This document shows positions 41,648-50,212 of a stretch of 64,000 nt of DNA, one piece after another; position 1 is the stretch's first letter, and every line of letters starts with the position of its first letter. The stretch is from Alphaproteobacteria bacterium (GTDB taxonomy: Bacteria > Pseudomonadota > Alphaproteobacteria > Rhodobacterales > Rhodobacteraceae). The DNA lies in contig JARFTV010000011.1 in NCBI GenBank assembly GCA_029289325.1, positions 1 to 64,000 of the forward strand, read 5' to 3'. The notes under the pieces are model-generated. The model ran no database searches, had not been told where the DNA came from, and was given only the letters and a program-made list of their open reading frames with translations. The translations under genes were made by a program, and so were the position numbers.

Positions 41648-43636
41648 ATGCAGTCTCGCCAGCACGCGCGACAGAAGCCGGATGCGTCGCCGCAGTGCGC
41701 GCACTATTCCGATCCTACCGTTTCTGCGCTGCTCGCCCTTGTTTTGCTGGGCGTCGCTGCGCCACCGCTGCAGGCCGAAATGACGACTGCCCCGGCCATA
41801 CCCCTGGACCTGTTCCCGCCAATTCAGGGGACCGAATCGTTCCAGTTGGATATGGCGGGCCCGGCAGTCGCGGACCGCGGACGACTCGACCTTTTTTCGC
41901 AAACCGTCGAGCGAGGCGCAGCAAACTTCGTCCTTCCCTCACGCGATCAGGTGCCGGCGGCGGATGACAGCGTGCCTGCCACGCAACCCCTGCCGACGCA
42001 CTACACTACGACGGCCCAGTTCGACGGCCCATTCAAAGACCAGCGCGCCGTGCTTGCCCGAGGGGTGCTGGCGGCGGCACCAGATCTGCGACTGGCCCGG
42101 CAGCTGGACTTCGCGCAATTCCTCATCGCTCGGATGATGCTGCCGGAAGCTCGCGGGGCGTTGGCGGCGCTTCCCGCCGAAATGGATCCATTGTCGGCGG
42201 ATCGCGCGGCGGGATACCTTGCCATCATCGCGCGGCTCTCCGGCGGCCCCCCCGCCGCCCTGCCGCCTGCCTGGGACGAAGATCCGCTCTGGCCCGTCGT
42301 CCTTGGCCCCGCCCCCCAGGAGGAAGCCCGGCTGCGCGGCGCAGCCCGTGCCCTTGCCCAACAGACCCGCGACGTCGCGACCGCCGCACTTCCCCTGCTA
42401 GTCGACACCGCCTTGGCGTCGGGGCACACCACCATTGCCGCCGAGATCCTTGCCGCCGCACCCGCGGGGACCGATCTGGACGGTACCGGCCTTCTCGATC
42501 TCATGCGGGGGCAGCTCGCTCTGGCTCAGGGTGCCGAGGATCTGGCCTTTGACAACTTTGCCCGGGTGGCCGAGGGCCACGACCGCGCGGCCATCGAGGC
42601 TCGGATTGCCTTGGCCGATCTGGCACTGAAACGGAACGACCCTGCGCTGCTGCCGAAGGTCAGCGATCTCTTGCAGGAAGGCCTGCCGCGCTGGCGAGGC
42701 GACGACGCCGCCCTGCGCCTGCGGGTCCGGCTGGCTCGGGTGGCCGAGGATATGGGCGACATCGCTACGGCAATGGACGCGATGTCCATGATCCTGCGTG
42801 AACATCCTGGAACACCCGAGGCCGAGCTGGCCGACACGCGCCTTGGCGTGATGGCCGAACGTCTGGCGCAAGCGATCGTCGATCCCGCCACCTCCCTGCC
42901 CGAGGCGCTGGCCGATGTCCGGCGGCTGGATCTTGCCCTGAGCGCACGAGTGGAATGGCTCGGAGTCCGCATGGCGCTGGCGCAGCGTCTGACAGATGCC
43001 GGGCTGATCCAGGCGGCAAAGGCGGAATACGCCGCGATCACGCTCCCGGCTTCGACCGCCTTGCCAGGAGGCGATCCCGCCACCCTTGACACGCTCGCGG
43101 TCAAACATGCCACGCTGCTTCTGGGGCTGGGCGACGATCCCGCCGCGCGGGCCGCATTGGACCGCCGAGCCTTTCCGCAGGGTTCGGAGCAGCTTTCTAC
43201 CCTGGTTGCGCTGCGCTTGCAGGCCGGCGGGACCACGATCCTTCCCGCCCCATTGCTTGCCGCGACGAAGGAGGAACACGTGTCCCGGATTTCCGACCCG
43301 GAGGTGCAGCTTGCACTGGCACGGGTAGCCCGGATGACCGGGCAGACGGATGCTGCTCTTGCAGCCTATGACCTTGGACTTGATCGGGCCGACCAGACCG
43401 AACGGCTGGTCGCCAGCCTGACCGCGGCCGAGATCGGCGATGCGGCCCGCGCTGGCCGCTATGCGAATGGCCTTACCGGCGACCGCGCCGCCCTCCGCCA
43501 GGCTGCGGTTGCTGCTCTGGCGGCACCGCGCCGGTCTGGAGAAAGCCTTTCAGTCAGCGGAGCATCCGCCCTCATCACCGCCGCCGCCGAGGCGGGCGAA
43601 GCAGTCGACGCGCTTCTCGGAGACGCCGGGCCATGA
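41648..43636 (+). CDS. Exported TPR-like helical repeat protein beside flgE
   Basis: A 662-residue protein with a signal peptide (hydrophobic VSALLALVLLGVAAPPLQA, cleaved near QA-EM). The body is alanine/leucine-rich helical hairpins reminiscent of TPR or SEL1 repeats (RLRVRLARVAEDMGDIATAMDAMSMILREHPGTPEAELADTRLGVMAERLAQAI; VQLALARVARMTGQTDAALAAYDLGL). No catalytic domain recognised. It leads the flgE-flgK-flgL operon with its own TGCGAAAA motif upstream and another (41894-41902) inside the gene. A periplasmic or outer-membrane assembly role in flagellation is inferred from context only. Start preceded by ggcggagag. Confidence 0.75.
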   Translation: MQSRQHARQKPDASPQCAHYSDPTVSALLALVLLGVAAPPLQAEMTTAPAIPLDLFPPIQGTESFQLDMAGPAVADRGRLDLFSQTVERGAANFVLPSRDQVPAADDSVPATQPLPTHYTTTAQFDGPFKDQRAVLARGVLAAAPDLRLARQLDFAQFLIARMMLPEARGALAALPAEMDPLSADRAAGYLAIIARLSGGPPAALPPAWDEDPLWPVVLGPAPQEEARLRGAARALAQQTRDVATAALPLLVDTALASGHTTIAAEILAAAPAGTDLDGTGLLDLMRGQLALAQGAEDLAFDNFARVAEGHDRAAIEARIALADLALKRNDPALLPKVSDLLQEGLPRWRGDDAALRLRVRLARVAEDMGDIATAMDAMSMILREHPGTPEAELADTRLGVMAERLAQAIVDPATSLPEALADVRRLDLALSARVEWLGVRMALAQRLTDAGLIQAAKAEYAAITLPASTALPGGDPATLDTLAVKHATLLLGLGDDPAARAALDRRAFPQGSEQLSTLVALRLQAGGTTILPAPLLAATKEEHVSRISDPEVQLALARVARMTGQTDAALAAYDLGLDRADQTERLVASLTAAEIGDAARAGRYANGLTGDRAALRQAAVAALAAPRRSGESLSVSGASALITAAAEAGEAVDALLGDAGP

Positions 43637-43727
43637 TGTTCCGCAGACAGAAACGACATTCGCAGCGGGCGGCCCTCCTCCGGCCAGCCACGCTTCTTTC
43701 CACCGACAACCCCGAAGGGAAATCCAG

Positions 43728-45020
43728 ATGTCCATCCTGAACGCGATGCAGGCCGGTGTGAGCGGCCTCAAGGCGAATGCAACGGCGGTCGCGCTGATCG
43801 GCGAGAACATCGCGAACACGGCGACCGTCGGATACAAGCGTTCTTTCGCACAGATGGTCACCGTAAGCTCCGGCGATACAGCAGGGGTCCACGCGAAGGA
43901 CGGCACCACGGTCGCAAAGGCCGGAACCAACCTGATGACGCAGCGCGCCACGGACCTTGCGGTCGAGGGCAAGGGGTTCTTCGTCGTCTCACGCACCCCC
44001 AACGATCCAACACCGGCCAATTATCTCCTGACCCGCGCCGGATCCTTTACCGTCGATGCGCAGGGGTATCTCGTCAATGATGCCGGATACTATTTGGCCG
44101 GCTATGCCTATGGCCCCGAGGGCAACGTGGGCGCGGTCGACCGTCGCAGTTATGGTTCGCTGCGGTCGATCAAGCTTAGCGACGTGGAACTGTCCGCCGC
44201 TGCCTCGACCTCTGCCACGATCAGCGGCAACCTTCCGGCCAGTGCGACGGGCACCGGTACGGTGCAAGGTTCCTTCGTCTCGACCGTAAGCTATTACACG
44301 GCCCTTGGCGCGGAGAAGCATCTCACGCTTACCTGGACGCCCTCGGCCCTGGTGGAAAACCAGTGGCAGCTTCAAGTCTCCGACCGCACGGGCCTCATCT
44401 ATGGCAATGTTACGGTCGACTTCCATGACTCCGGCGCCACCCCCGCTGCGCCCAGCAACTATGCCGGCGTCGCCGACCCAGGGCTTCTACCCCCGGCATC
44501 CTTCGCCATCGATCCGAACGGCAACATTTCGCTGACGATCGACAATGGAACCCTACCGCAGAGCCTGACCATCGCGCTTGGCGGTCTGGGGACCTACGAC
44601 GGAGTGACCCAGTTCGCGGGGGACTACGAACCGCAGAAAGTAACCGTGGACGGCTCCGGAGTCTCCAGCCTGTCCTCGACCGAGATCGACGACACCGGGA
44701 CTGTCTGGGCCTTGTTCCAGAACGGCATCCGCCGACCGCTCTATGAGATCCCGGTTGCCACCGTCATGAATCCCGAGGGGCTGGAGGCGGTGACCGGCAA
44801 CGCCTACCGGCTGACACTGGGCTCTGGCGGGGTAATGCTGAACGTCGCGGGGAACCTTGGCGCGGGCAATATCCTGTCGGGCACGCTGGAAAGCTCGAAC
44901 GTCGATCTCGCACAGGAGATGACGGATCTGATCATGGTCCAGCGCGCCTATTCGTCGAACGCAAAGATCGTGACCACTGCAGACGAGCTTCTGCAGGAAG
45001 CCAACAACCTGAAGCGGTGA
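43728..45020 (+). CDS. flgE: Flagellar hook protein FlgE
   Basis: 430 residues. The N-terminus LNAMQAGVSGLKANATAVALIGENIANTATVGYKRSFAQMVTV and C-terminus GTLESSNVDLAQEMTDLIMVQRAYSSNAKIVTTADELLQEANNLKR are classic hook/rod signatures; the middle contains the FlgE D2-type region (LTWTPSALVENQWQLQVSDRTG). Start ATG 43728 is preceded by gaaggga. The 91-base gap to the upstream gene shows no motif. Confidence 0.96.
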   Translation: MSILNAMQAGVSGLKANATAVALIGENIANTATVGYKRSFAQMVTVSSGDTAGVHAKDGTTVAKAGTNLMTQRATDLAVEGKGFFVVSRTPNDPTPANYLLTRAGSFTVDAQGYLVNDAGYYLAGYAYGPEGNVGAVDRRSYGSLRSIKLSDVELSAAASTSATISGNLPASATGTGTVQGSFVSTVSYYTALGAEKHLTLTWTPSALVENQWQLQVSDRTGLIYGNVTVDFHDSGATPAAPSNYAGVADPGLLPPASFAIDPNGNISLTIDNGTLPQSLTIALGGLGTYDGVTQFAGDYEPQKVTVDGSGVSSLSSTEIDDTGTVWALFQNGIRRPLYEIPVATVMNPEGLEAVTGNAYRLTLGSGGVMLNVAGNLGAGNILSGTLESSNVDLAQEMTDLIMVQRAYSSNAKIVTTADELLQEANNLKR

Positions 45021-45030
45021 GACGACCGGA

Positions 45031-46422
45031 ATGACGCTTACATCAGCACTGAACATCGCATCCTCCGGCCTTGCCATCGCTGGGCTGCAGACCGAAGTCA
45101 CCTCGCGCAACATCGCCAACGCCGACCGCCCCGGCTTCACCCGGAGGACGGTGGCAACCGTCACCACCGCGACAGGCCAGGTCCGTGTCGGATCGGTCGA
45201 GCGCAGCGTCGATGCGATGCTGGTTCGGCTTGAACGGGCGGGCAGGTCGCGGCTGTTCGCGGCGACGACGCGGGCGGAAGGGATCGCCACCTATACCGCA
45301 CATCTGGGCCAGCCGAAGGATGGCTTTTCGCCCGCCGCGATGGTTGAGAAGCTGCAGACCTCGCTGGTGACATTGTCTGCCCTCCCTTCACAAGAGGCTG
45401 CGCAGTTGCAGGTGGTGTCCTCCGCCAAAGACGTGGTGCGGACCTTGGTCGGCCTGACCAAGGCCCTCGGCACCGTCACGCGCGAGGTCGAGCTGAACCT
45501 GCGCTATGACGTGGTTGCAGCCAACGAAGCCATGCAGGAACTGGCGGCGCTGAACCGCAAGGTTTCGACCCCCATGGATGCGTTGACGAAGGTCGAGATC
45601 GCCGACCGCATGTCGGGACTCGTCGATACCCTGTCAGAATACATGGAGATCCAGACTGTCACCAATGCCGCGGGGATGGTCAGTGTCTACACCGCCGCGG
45701 GCGCCGAGCTCGTCGTGCGCGATCAGGTGTTCGACCTCGCCTATGATCCGGCCACCGGACGCCTGACCGCAGGCGCGCTCGATCTGACTCCGGGTTCAGG
45801 CGGTCGGGGGATCGACGGCGGCTCGCTCGCCGGCCTCCTTGATCTCCGCAACACGATGCTGCCGGCCTTCAGTGACCAGCTTGACGGGCTGGCGGCGGCC
45901 CTGATCCGGGGCTTCGAACTCGCCAATCCCATGACCGACGGACGAGGGCTGTTCACCGACGCAGGTGCGCCGTACTCGCCCTTGAGGCAGCGGGGTCTGG
46001 CGGCACGCATCGCCGTGAACGACGCGATCGACCCCGACACCGGGGGGTCCCCGGCCTGGTTGCAGTCGGGCGGCGCAACGGGCGTTGCACCGGGCGACCG
46101 AAGCCGAATCGACGCCATGTTTGCCGCCTTCTCCCAGGTGGTCACGGTGCCGACCGGGGGGCTGGGCACCGGCCTGACGCTCGCAGCGCTGGCCCCGGCA
46201 CTCATCGGTGGACAGCAGGCTGCACGCGCCAACGCCGAAGCCACGGCCGAGACCGAGCGCGCAGCCTCCGAGACGGTCACTGCCGCACGGACGAACTTCG
46301 AAGGAGTCAGCATCGATGATGAGATGCAGAAACTGCTCTTGGTCCAGCAAAGCTATGCCGCCAATGCCAAGGTCCTAACCACCGTATCCAACATGCTTGA
46401 CACCCTGCTTGCCGCCGTCTGA
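45031..46422 (+). CDS. flgK: Flagellar hook-associated protein FlgK
   Basis: 463 residues. N-terminus LTSALNIASSGLAIAGLQTEVTSRNIANADRPGFTRRTV, C-terminus EGVSIDDEMQKLLLVQQSYAANAKVLTTVSNMLDTLLAAV. Joins hook to filament. Shorter than enterobacterial FlgK (about 550), as is common in alphaproteobacteria with small flagellins. Starts 10 bases after flgE. Confidence 0.95.
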   Translation: MTLTSALNIASSGLAIAGLQTEVTSRNIANADRPGFTRRTVATVTTATGQVRVGSVERSVDAMLVRLERAGRSRLFAATTRAEGIATYTAHLGQPKDGFSPAAMVEKLQTSLVTLSALPSQEAAQLQVVSSAKDVVRTLVGLTKALGTVTREVELNLRYDVVAANEAMQELAALNRKVSTPMDALTKVEIADRMSGLVDTLSEYMEIQTVTNAAGMVSVYTAAGAELVVRDQVFDLAYDPATGRLTAGALDLTPGSGGRGIDGGSLAGLLDLRNTMLPAFSDQLDGLAAALIRGFELANPMTDGRGLFTDAGAPYSPLRQRGLAARIAVNDAIDPDTGGSPAWLQSGGATGVAPGDRSRIDAMFAAFSQVVTVPTGGLGTGLTLAALAPALIGGQQAARANAEATAETERAASETVTAARTNFEGVSIDDEMQKLLLVQQSYAANAKVLTTVSNMLDTLLAAV

Positions 46423-46437
46423 CGAAAGGAGTTTCCC

Positions 46438-47346
46438 ATGACCCGGATCCCTACCCTCTCGACCCTGCAGCAGTCCCTCAGCCTGCGCCAGATCATCGCC
46501 CGGCACACCGCTGAGGCCGAGAAACTGACCCAGGAGGTCGCGACCGGCCTGAAACGCGATGTCTTCGCCTCGAAGGCGGCCGCCGCGACGCGCTCGCTGG
46601 AGGTCCGCGCGCACCGGGCGGTTAACACGACATTTCTCAGCACCAATCTGGTTCTGGAAGGGCGGCTTGACTACTCCTCCTCGGCGCTGGCCGGGATCGC
46701 CGGTGTTGGCCGGTCCTTCCTTGACCTCTCGCTCAGCAGCGCGATCATGCCCGGCAACCGGGAGGTCTACCGCAATCAGGCCCGCTTCGCGCTAGAACAA
46801 ATCACCTCCCTGCTGAACACGACCTATGGCGGGAATTACCTGTTCTCGGGCCAGACCACCGGCACTCCGGCGGTCCGCATCGTCGAAGTGCCTGATGGGA
46901 CGGTGACAGTGGATTTCCTTGGCAGCACCTCGCGCCTTTCGGACCGCATCGATCCCTCGACTGTTCTCGACCACGGCATCAACGGGACAGACGATGCTTT
47001 CCGGACCATCATTGCGGCGATCAAGACCGCTGTGAACGCCGATGTCACGACCATGACCGACGCGCAATTCGAAGCACTGCGCGCCGACGTGGCAACGCAG
47101 ATGGCTGCCGGTCTACAGCAATTGACCGGCCTGCAGGCCCGGCTGGGCAACCAGCAGAAAGTGCTCGTCGAACGGATTGACGCTCAGCACGCGCTGGAGA
47201 ACCTCTACGCCCAGGAAATTACCGATGTCGAGGGTGCAGATGTGGAAGAAACCGCAGTCCGGCTGCAGTCGATGCAGACCCAGCTGCGCGCCACCTATGA
47301 AGTGACGGCCCGGATGGGCCGGATGTCCTTGCTCGACTACCTCTGA
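46438..47346 (+). CDS. flgL: Flagellar hook-associated protein FlgL
   Basis: A 302-residue flagellin-like junction protein. N-terminus RIPTLSTLQQSLSLRQIIARHTAEAEKLTQEVATGLKRDV and C-terminus ENLYAQEITDVEGADVEETAVRLQSMQTQLRATYEVTARMGRMSLLDYL. The mid-region NTTYGGNYLFSGQTTGTPAV is characteristic of FlgL. Overlaps the convergent regulator gene by 10 bases. Confidence 0.94.
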   Translation: MTRIPTLSTLQQSLSLRQIIARHTAEAEKLTQEVATGLKRDVFASKAAAATRSLEVRAHRAVNTTFLSTNLVLEGRLDYSSSALAGIAGVGRSFLDLSLSSAIMPGNREVYRNQARFALEQITSLLNTTYGGNYLFSGQTTGTPAVRIVEVPDGTVTVDFLGSTSRLSDRIDPSTVLDHGINGTDDAFRTIIAAIKTAVNADVTTMTDAQFEALRADVATQMAAGLQQLTGLQARLGNQQKVLVERIDAQHALENLYAQEITDVEGADVEETAVRLQSMQTQLRATYEVTARMGRMSLLDYL

Positions 47347-48065
47347 GTCACCCTCTCCGGCCCGGCAGGTGTGTCGGGCCTCGGGACGGCGCGCAAGGCG
47401 TAGCCACGTCCGGGGAAGGTCTCGATATAGTCGCGCAGATGGGGGGCCACCTGCGACAGCTTTGTGCGGATGCGGCAGATGTGAAGGTCGACCGCCTTGG
47501 CGAAGGGTTGATAGTCGGTCAGCCCGTACAGTAGATCAAAGATGGCCGTCCGAGGCAGGACCCGCCCCCGATGGGTGGCCAGCAGGCACAGCACCGCGTT
47601 TTCCTTTGCGGAGAGGCTGACCGGCCGGGACTGGACCGTGGGGTCGCTTCCATCCAGATGCACGACAAGGTCGCCGATCCGCACCTCGGTCTGCACAAGG
47701 CCGTTACGGTGGCGCATCGCGGCGCGCAGTCGGGCAGCAAGTTCGCCAGCGTGGAGCGGAAGCGCCATCACGTCGCAAGCGCCCGCATCCAACAGCACGG
47801 CCGCCTCCCCCGCCTGACGCCGATCCGTCACAATGAGTATCGGGTTCTCCGCCCCGGACCGGCGCATTTCCGTCACAAGCTCCAGCGTGCTGTCGTTTTG
47901 CCCCAGAACCAAGGGAAGAAGAGCCGCCGCAGCGCCGGACAGAAGTGGTAGGGCCCGCACAGTATCCGGCGCGTCCAGAAGTTCGGCACGCATCCCGCCT
48001 TTGGCCAAGGCGGCGAGCGTGGCGCGCATCCGCTCCGGGTTCTGGTCATGCAGGAAAAGCCGCAT
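47337..48065 (-). CDS. OmpR-family flagellar regulator (FtcR/Rem-like) with degenerate receiver
   Basis: A 242-residue protein. The C-terminal winged helix is clear (VSLSAKENAVLCLLATHRGRVLPRTAIFDLLYG...AVDLHICRIRTKLSQVAPHLRDYIETFPGRGYAL). The N-terminal receiver lacks the phosphoacceptor Asp (AAALLPLVLGQNDS where D should end the third strand) and has only one acidic residue after strand 1, so it is probably phosphorylation-independent. FtcR (Brucella) and Rem (Sinorhizobium) are OmpR-type flagellar activators, hence the label. ATG 48065 chosen over the longer frame to 48089. A TTTTGC-N5-GCAAAA repeat lies just upstream, suggesting autoregulation. Confidence 0.82.
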   Translation of the reverse strand: MRLFLHDQNPERMRATLAALAKGGMRAELLDAPDTVRALPLLSGAAAALLPLVLGQNDSTLELVTEMRRSGAENPILIVTDRRQAGEAAVLLDAGACDVMALPLHAGELAARLRAAMRHRNGLVQTEVRIGDLVVHLDGSDPTVQSRPVSLSAKENAVLCLLATHRGRVLPRTAIFDLLYGLTDYQPFAKAVDLHICRIRTKLSQVAPHLRDYIETFPGRGYALRAVPRPDTPAGPERVTQR

Positions 48066-48224
48066 TGATCTGCCTTTTGCGAAAAGCAAAACACTAGTAC
48101 CCGCTTATTATGGCTTCATTCAAGCCCTCCAGATGCGATCAGAGAGGTGAAGCCAGCAGCTCTGCATCTTGCGAAAAGCGATGAGATACGTCATTCTTGA
48201 TTAGAATAGCTTGCAGGCTCCCCC
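48066..48224. promoter_or_regulatory. Divergent regulator / flgI promoter region with two motifs
   Basis: TTGCGAAAA occurs at 48077-48085 and 48169-48177. The first sits inside a perfect inverted repeat ttttgc-gaaaa-gcaaaa (48075-48091), 10-26 bases before the regulator start. The second is 47 bases before flgI. Confidence 0.65.
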
Positions 48225-49319
48225 ATGCTTGGACGTTTCCTCCTCTCCGCCGTGCTGGCGTTCTGCGCCGGGACCACCCTTGCCGAGGTCCGCATCAAGG
48301 ACATCGTCCATTTCGAAGGCGTGCGCCCGAACCAGCTGGTGGGCTATGGACTCGTCGTCGGGCTGGACGGGACCGGCGACAGCATGCGCAATTCCCCCTT
48401 CACCCGCAGTTCGGTGGAAGGGCTGCTTGAAAGGCTGGGGGTTGGCAACCTGTCCAGCCAGGAACTGCGTACGGCCAACACGGCTGCAGTCATGGTGACG
48501 GCAGAACTCCCGCCTTTCGGCCGACGCGGCGGAACAATCGACGTGGTCGTCTCCTCGCTCGGCGATGCTTCGTCGCTGCATGGCGGAACGCTTCTGGTGA
48601 CGCCGCTCGTCGGGGCCGACAACAAGATCTACGCCGTAAGCCAGGGCGCCCTTGCCGTCGGTGGTTTCGCGGCTGAGGGGTCCGCGGCAAGCGTAAAAAG
48701 CGGCGTCCCCACAGTTGGCCGGATCGACAACGGTGCCATCATCGAACGCGAGGTCGAGTTCGATCTCGCTGCACTGCAGACCATACGCCTGGCTCTTCGA
48801 AACCCCGACTTCACCACAGCTTCGCGCATTACAACGGCCATCAACGCGGCAAATGTCCCAGCCAGAGCCCGGATGCTGGACCCGTCCACCGTGGAGCTCT
48901 CCTTCCAGGAGAAGGCAGCAATGCCGGAAACGCTCGCCCAGATCGAGCGTCTGACCGTCCAACCTGATGGCCCTGCCCGCGTTGTCGTGGATTCAAAGTC
49001 CGGGACCATCGTGATCGGGGCCGAAGTGCGCATCGATGAGGTCGCGATCAGCCAGGGTGGCCTGACTGTCAGCGTCCGCGAAAGCGCGGCGGTAAGCCAG
49101 CCCGAACCCTTCTCGATTGGCGAAACCGTGATCGTGCCGCAGACCGGCATCGATCTCCAGCGCCGTGAGTCGGGTTTTGCCGTCGTGGACGGCCAAGTGA
49201 GCTTGCGCGAGCTTGTGGACGGACTGAACGCCATCGGCGTCGGCGCACGCGAGATCATCTCCATCCTGCAGGCGATCAAGGCCGCCGGCGCGCTCCATGC
49301 CGATCTCGAGGTGATCTGA
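48225..49319 (+). CDS. flgI: Flagellar P-ring protein FlgI
   Basis: 364 residues with a signal peptide (MLGRFLLSAVLAFCAGTTLA-EV). FlgI hallmarks: VRIKDIVHFEGVRPNQLVGYGLVVGLDGTGDSMRNSPFTRSSVEGLLERLGV, GRRGGTIDVVVSSLGDASSLHGGTLLVTPL and the C-terminal SLRELVDGLNAIGVGAREIISILQAIKAAGALHADLEVI. Periplasmic ring around the rod. The stop overlaps the next start by one base. Confidence 0.97.
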   Translation: MLGRFLLSAVLAFCAGTTLAEVRIKDIVHFEGVRPNQLVGYGLVVGLDGTGDSMRNSPFTRSSVEGLLERLGVGNLSSQELRTANTAAVMVTAELPPFGRRGGTIDVVVSSLGDASSLHGGTLLVTPLVGADNKIYAVSQGALAVGGFAAEGSAASVKSGVPTVGRIDNGAIIEREVEFDLAALQTIRLALRNPDFTTASRITTAINAANVPARARMLDPSTVELSFQEKAAMPETLAQIERLTVQPDGPARVVVDSKSGTIVIGAEVRIDEVAISQGGLTVSVRESAAVSQPEPFSIGETVIVPQTGIDLQRRESGFAVVDGQVSLRELVDGLNAIGVGAREIISILQAIKAAGALHADLEVI

Positions 49320-49597
49320 TGGATCCTGTTCGACCCACTGGCCCAATGCTGCCCCGACCTGCCCCAGCAGCGGACCCTGCCACCACAAAGGCGGCGGAAG
49401 AGTTCGAAGCTGTCTTCATCGCGACGTTCATTGGCGAGATGCTGGAGCAAACGCGCCCCAGGACGGTCGGCGGTGGCGCGGGTGAGCAGATGTTCGGCAG
49501 CCTTCTGGCGAATGAGATCGCACGGGAAATCGCCCGCTCCGGGGGACTCGGCCTCGCCCAAAGCGTTGCGGCGCAGCTTGACGCCTACCGGCGCTGA
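49319..49597 (+). CDS. Rod-binding protein, FlgJ N-terminal type
   Basis: A 92-residue protein: TTKAAEEFEAVFIATFIGEMLEQTRPRTVGGGAGEQMFGSLLANEIAREIARSGGLGLAQSVAAQL matches the rod-binding domain of FlgJ. The C-terminal muramidase domain of enterobacterial FlgJ is absent, as usual in alphaproteobacteria. Probably a rod cap or scaffold. TGATG overlaps link it to flgI and to the next gene. Confidence 0.9.
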   Translation: MDPVRPTGPMLPRPAPAADPATTKAAEEFEAVFIATFIGEMLEQTRPRTVGGGAGEQMFGSLLANEIAREIARSGGLGLAQSVAAQLDAYRR

Positions 49598-50100
49598 TGG
49601 CCCTCAAGGCCGAACCCGTGCTCTCCCGGCTTGGCATCCGCCTGCGCGCGCGGCGGCATGCCGGTGGCGGCGCCTCGGCCCTGACTCCGGAAGACCAGGA
49701 TAACCTGGGCAACTTCGAACGGCTCCTTTCCCGGACGCTCGACCTTCTTGCAGCCGAGAACGAGGTGCTGCGGCTGGGAGATATTGCGACCGTCGCACGT
49801 CTGTATGACGAGAAGGCCCAGTTGATGAAGCGGCTGGAACTGAACCAGCCGCGGATCGAGCCCTTTCTCCGCGACGAAGGAGAGCATCTGGTCGCCCTGC
49901 GCGATCTGATCCGGGAGCTGGCCGATCAGCTGCAGCTCAATGGCCGTTTGCTGAAAGGCATGGCCGAAGCCTCGCGCGCAATCATGGACGAGGTGGATCG
50001 CGTCCGCACCCGGCAAAGCTTGCATGGGCTATATGACCGGACGGGCCAGCTGCTGCCGACTGTCGGCGTCGAGGCAAATGATCTGCGAAAAATAATTTAG
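49597..50100 (+). CDS. FlgN-like flagellar export chaperone (tentative)
   Basis: A 167-residue soluble helical protein. Features such as NFERLLSRTLDLLAAENEVLRLGDIATVARLYDEKAQLMKRLELNQPRIEPFLRD resemble FlgN (chaperone for FlgK/FlgL), as does its place after flgI and flgJ. Sequence evidence is weak and it may be a different helical flagellar protein. It starts by a one-base overlap; its last codons contain CTGCGAAAA (50083-50091), which may serve the flagellin gene. Confidence 0.55.
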   Translation: MALKAEPVLSRLGIRLRARRHAGGGASALTPEDQDNLGNFERLLSRTLDLLAAENEVLRLGDIATVARLYDEKAQLMKRLELNQPRIEPFLRDEGEHLVALRDLIRELADQLQLNGRLLKGMAEASRAIMDEVDRVRTRQSLHGLYDRTGQLLPTVGVEANDLRKII

Positions 50101-50212
50101 TCGTCGTTTTATGAAACCCCGCTGAAACCTGCAACGCACTTCCTTTCAACAGCATGGCAAAGCCTGCTGCCCGGAGAATCCGGGTTGAACCGCAGAACGA
50201 ATGGAAACAGAA
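50101..50212 (+). promoter_or_regulatory. Flagellin leader with hairpin; motif just upstream
   Basis: The gap before the flagellin gene holds a hairpin cccgga-gaa-tccggg (50170-50184), 28 bases before the start codon. CTGCGAAAA lies at 50083-50091, 121 bases before the start. In Caulobacter FlbT acts on the flagellin mRNA leader, and flbT is three genes downstream here, so the hairpin is a plausible target (inference). No convincing sigma-28 or sigma-54 promoter found. Confidence 0.5.

Noticed and set aside
50153-50168. Sigma-54-like tggca...tgc before flagellin
   Set aside because: Spacing between GG and GC does not fit the -24/-12 rule.
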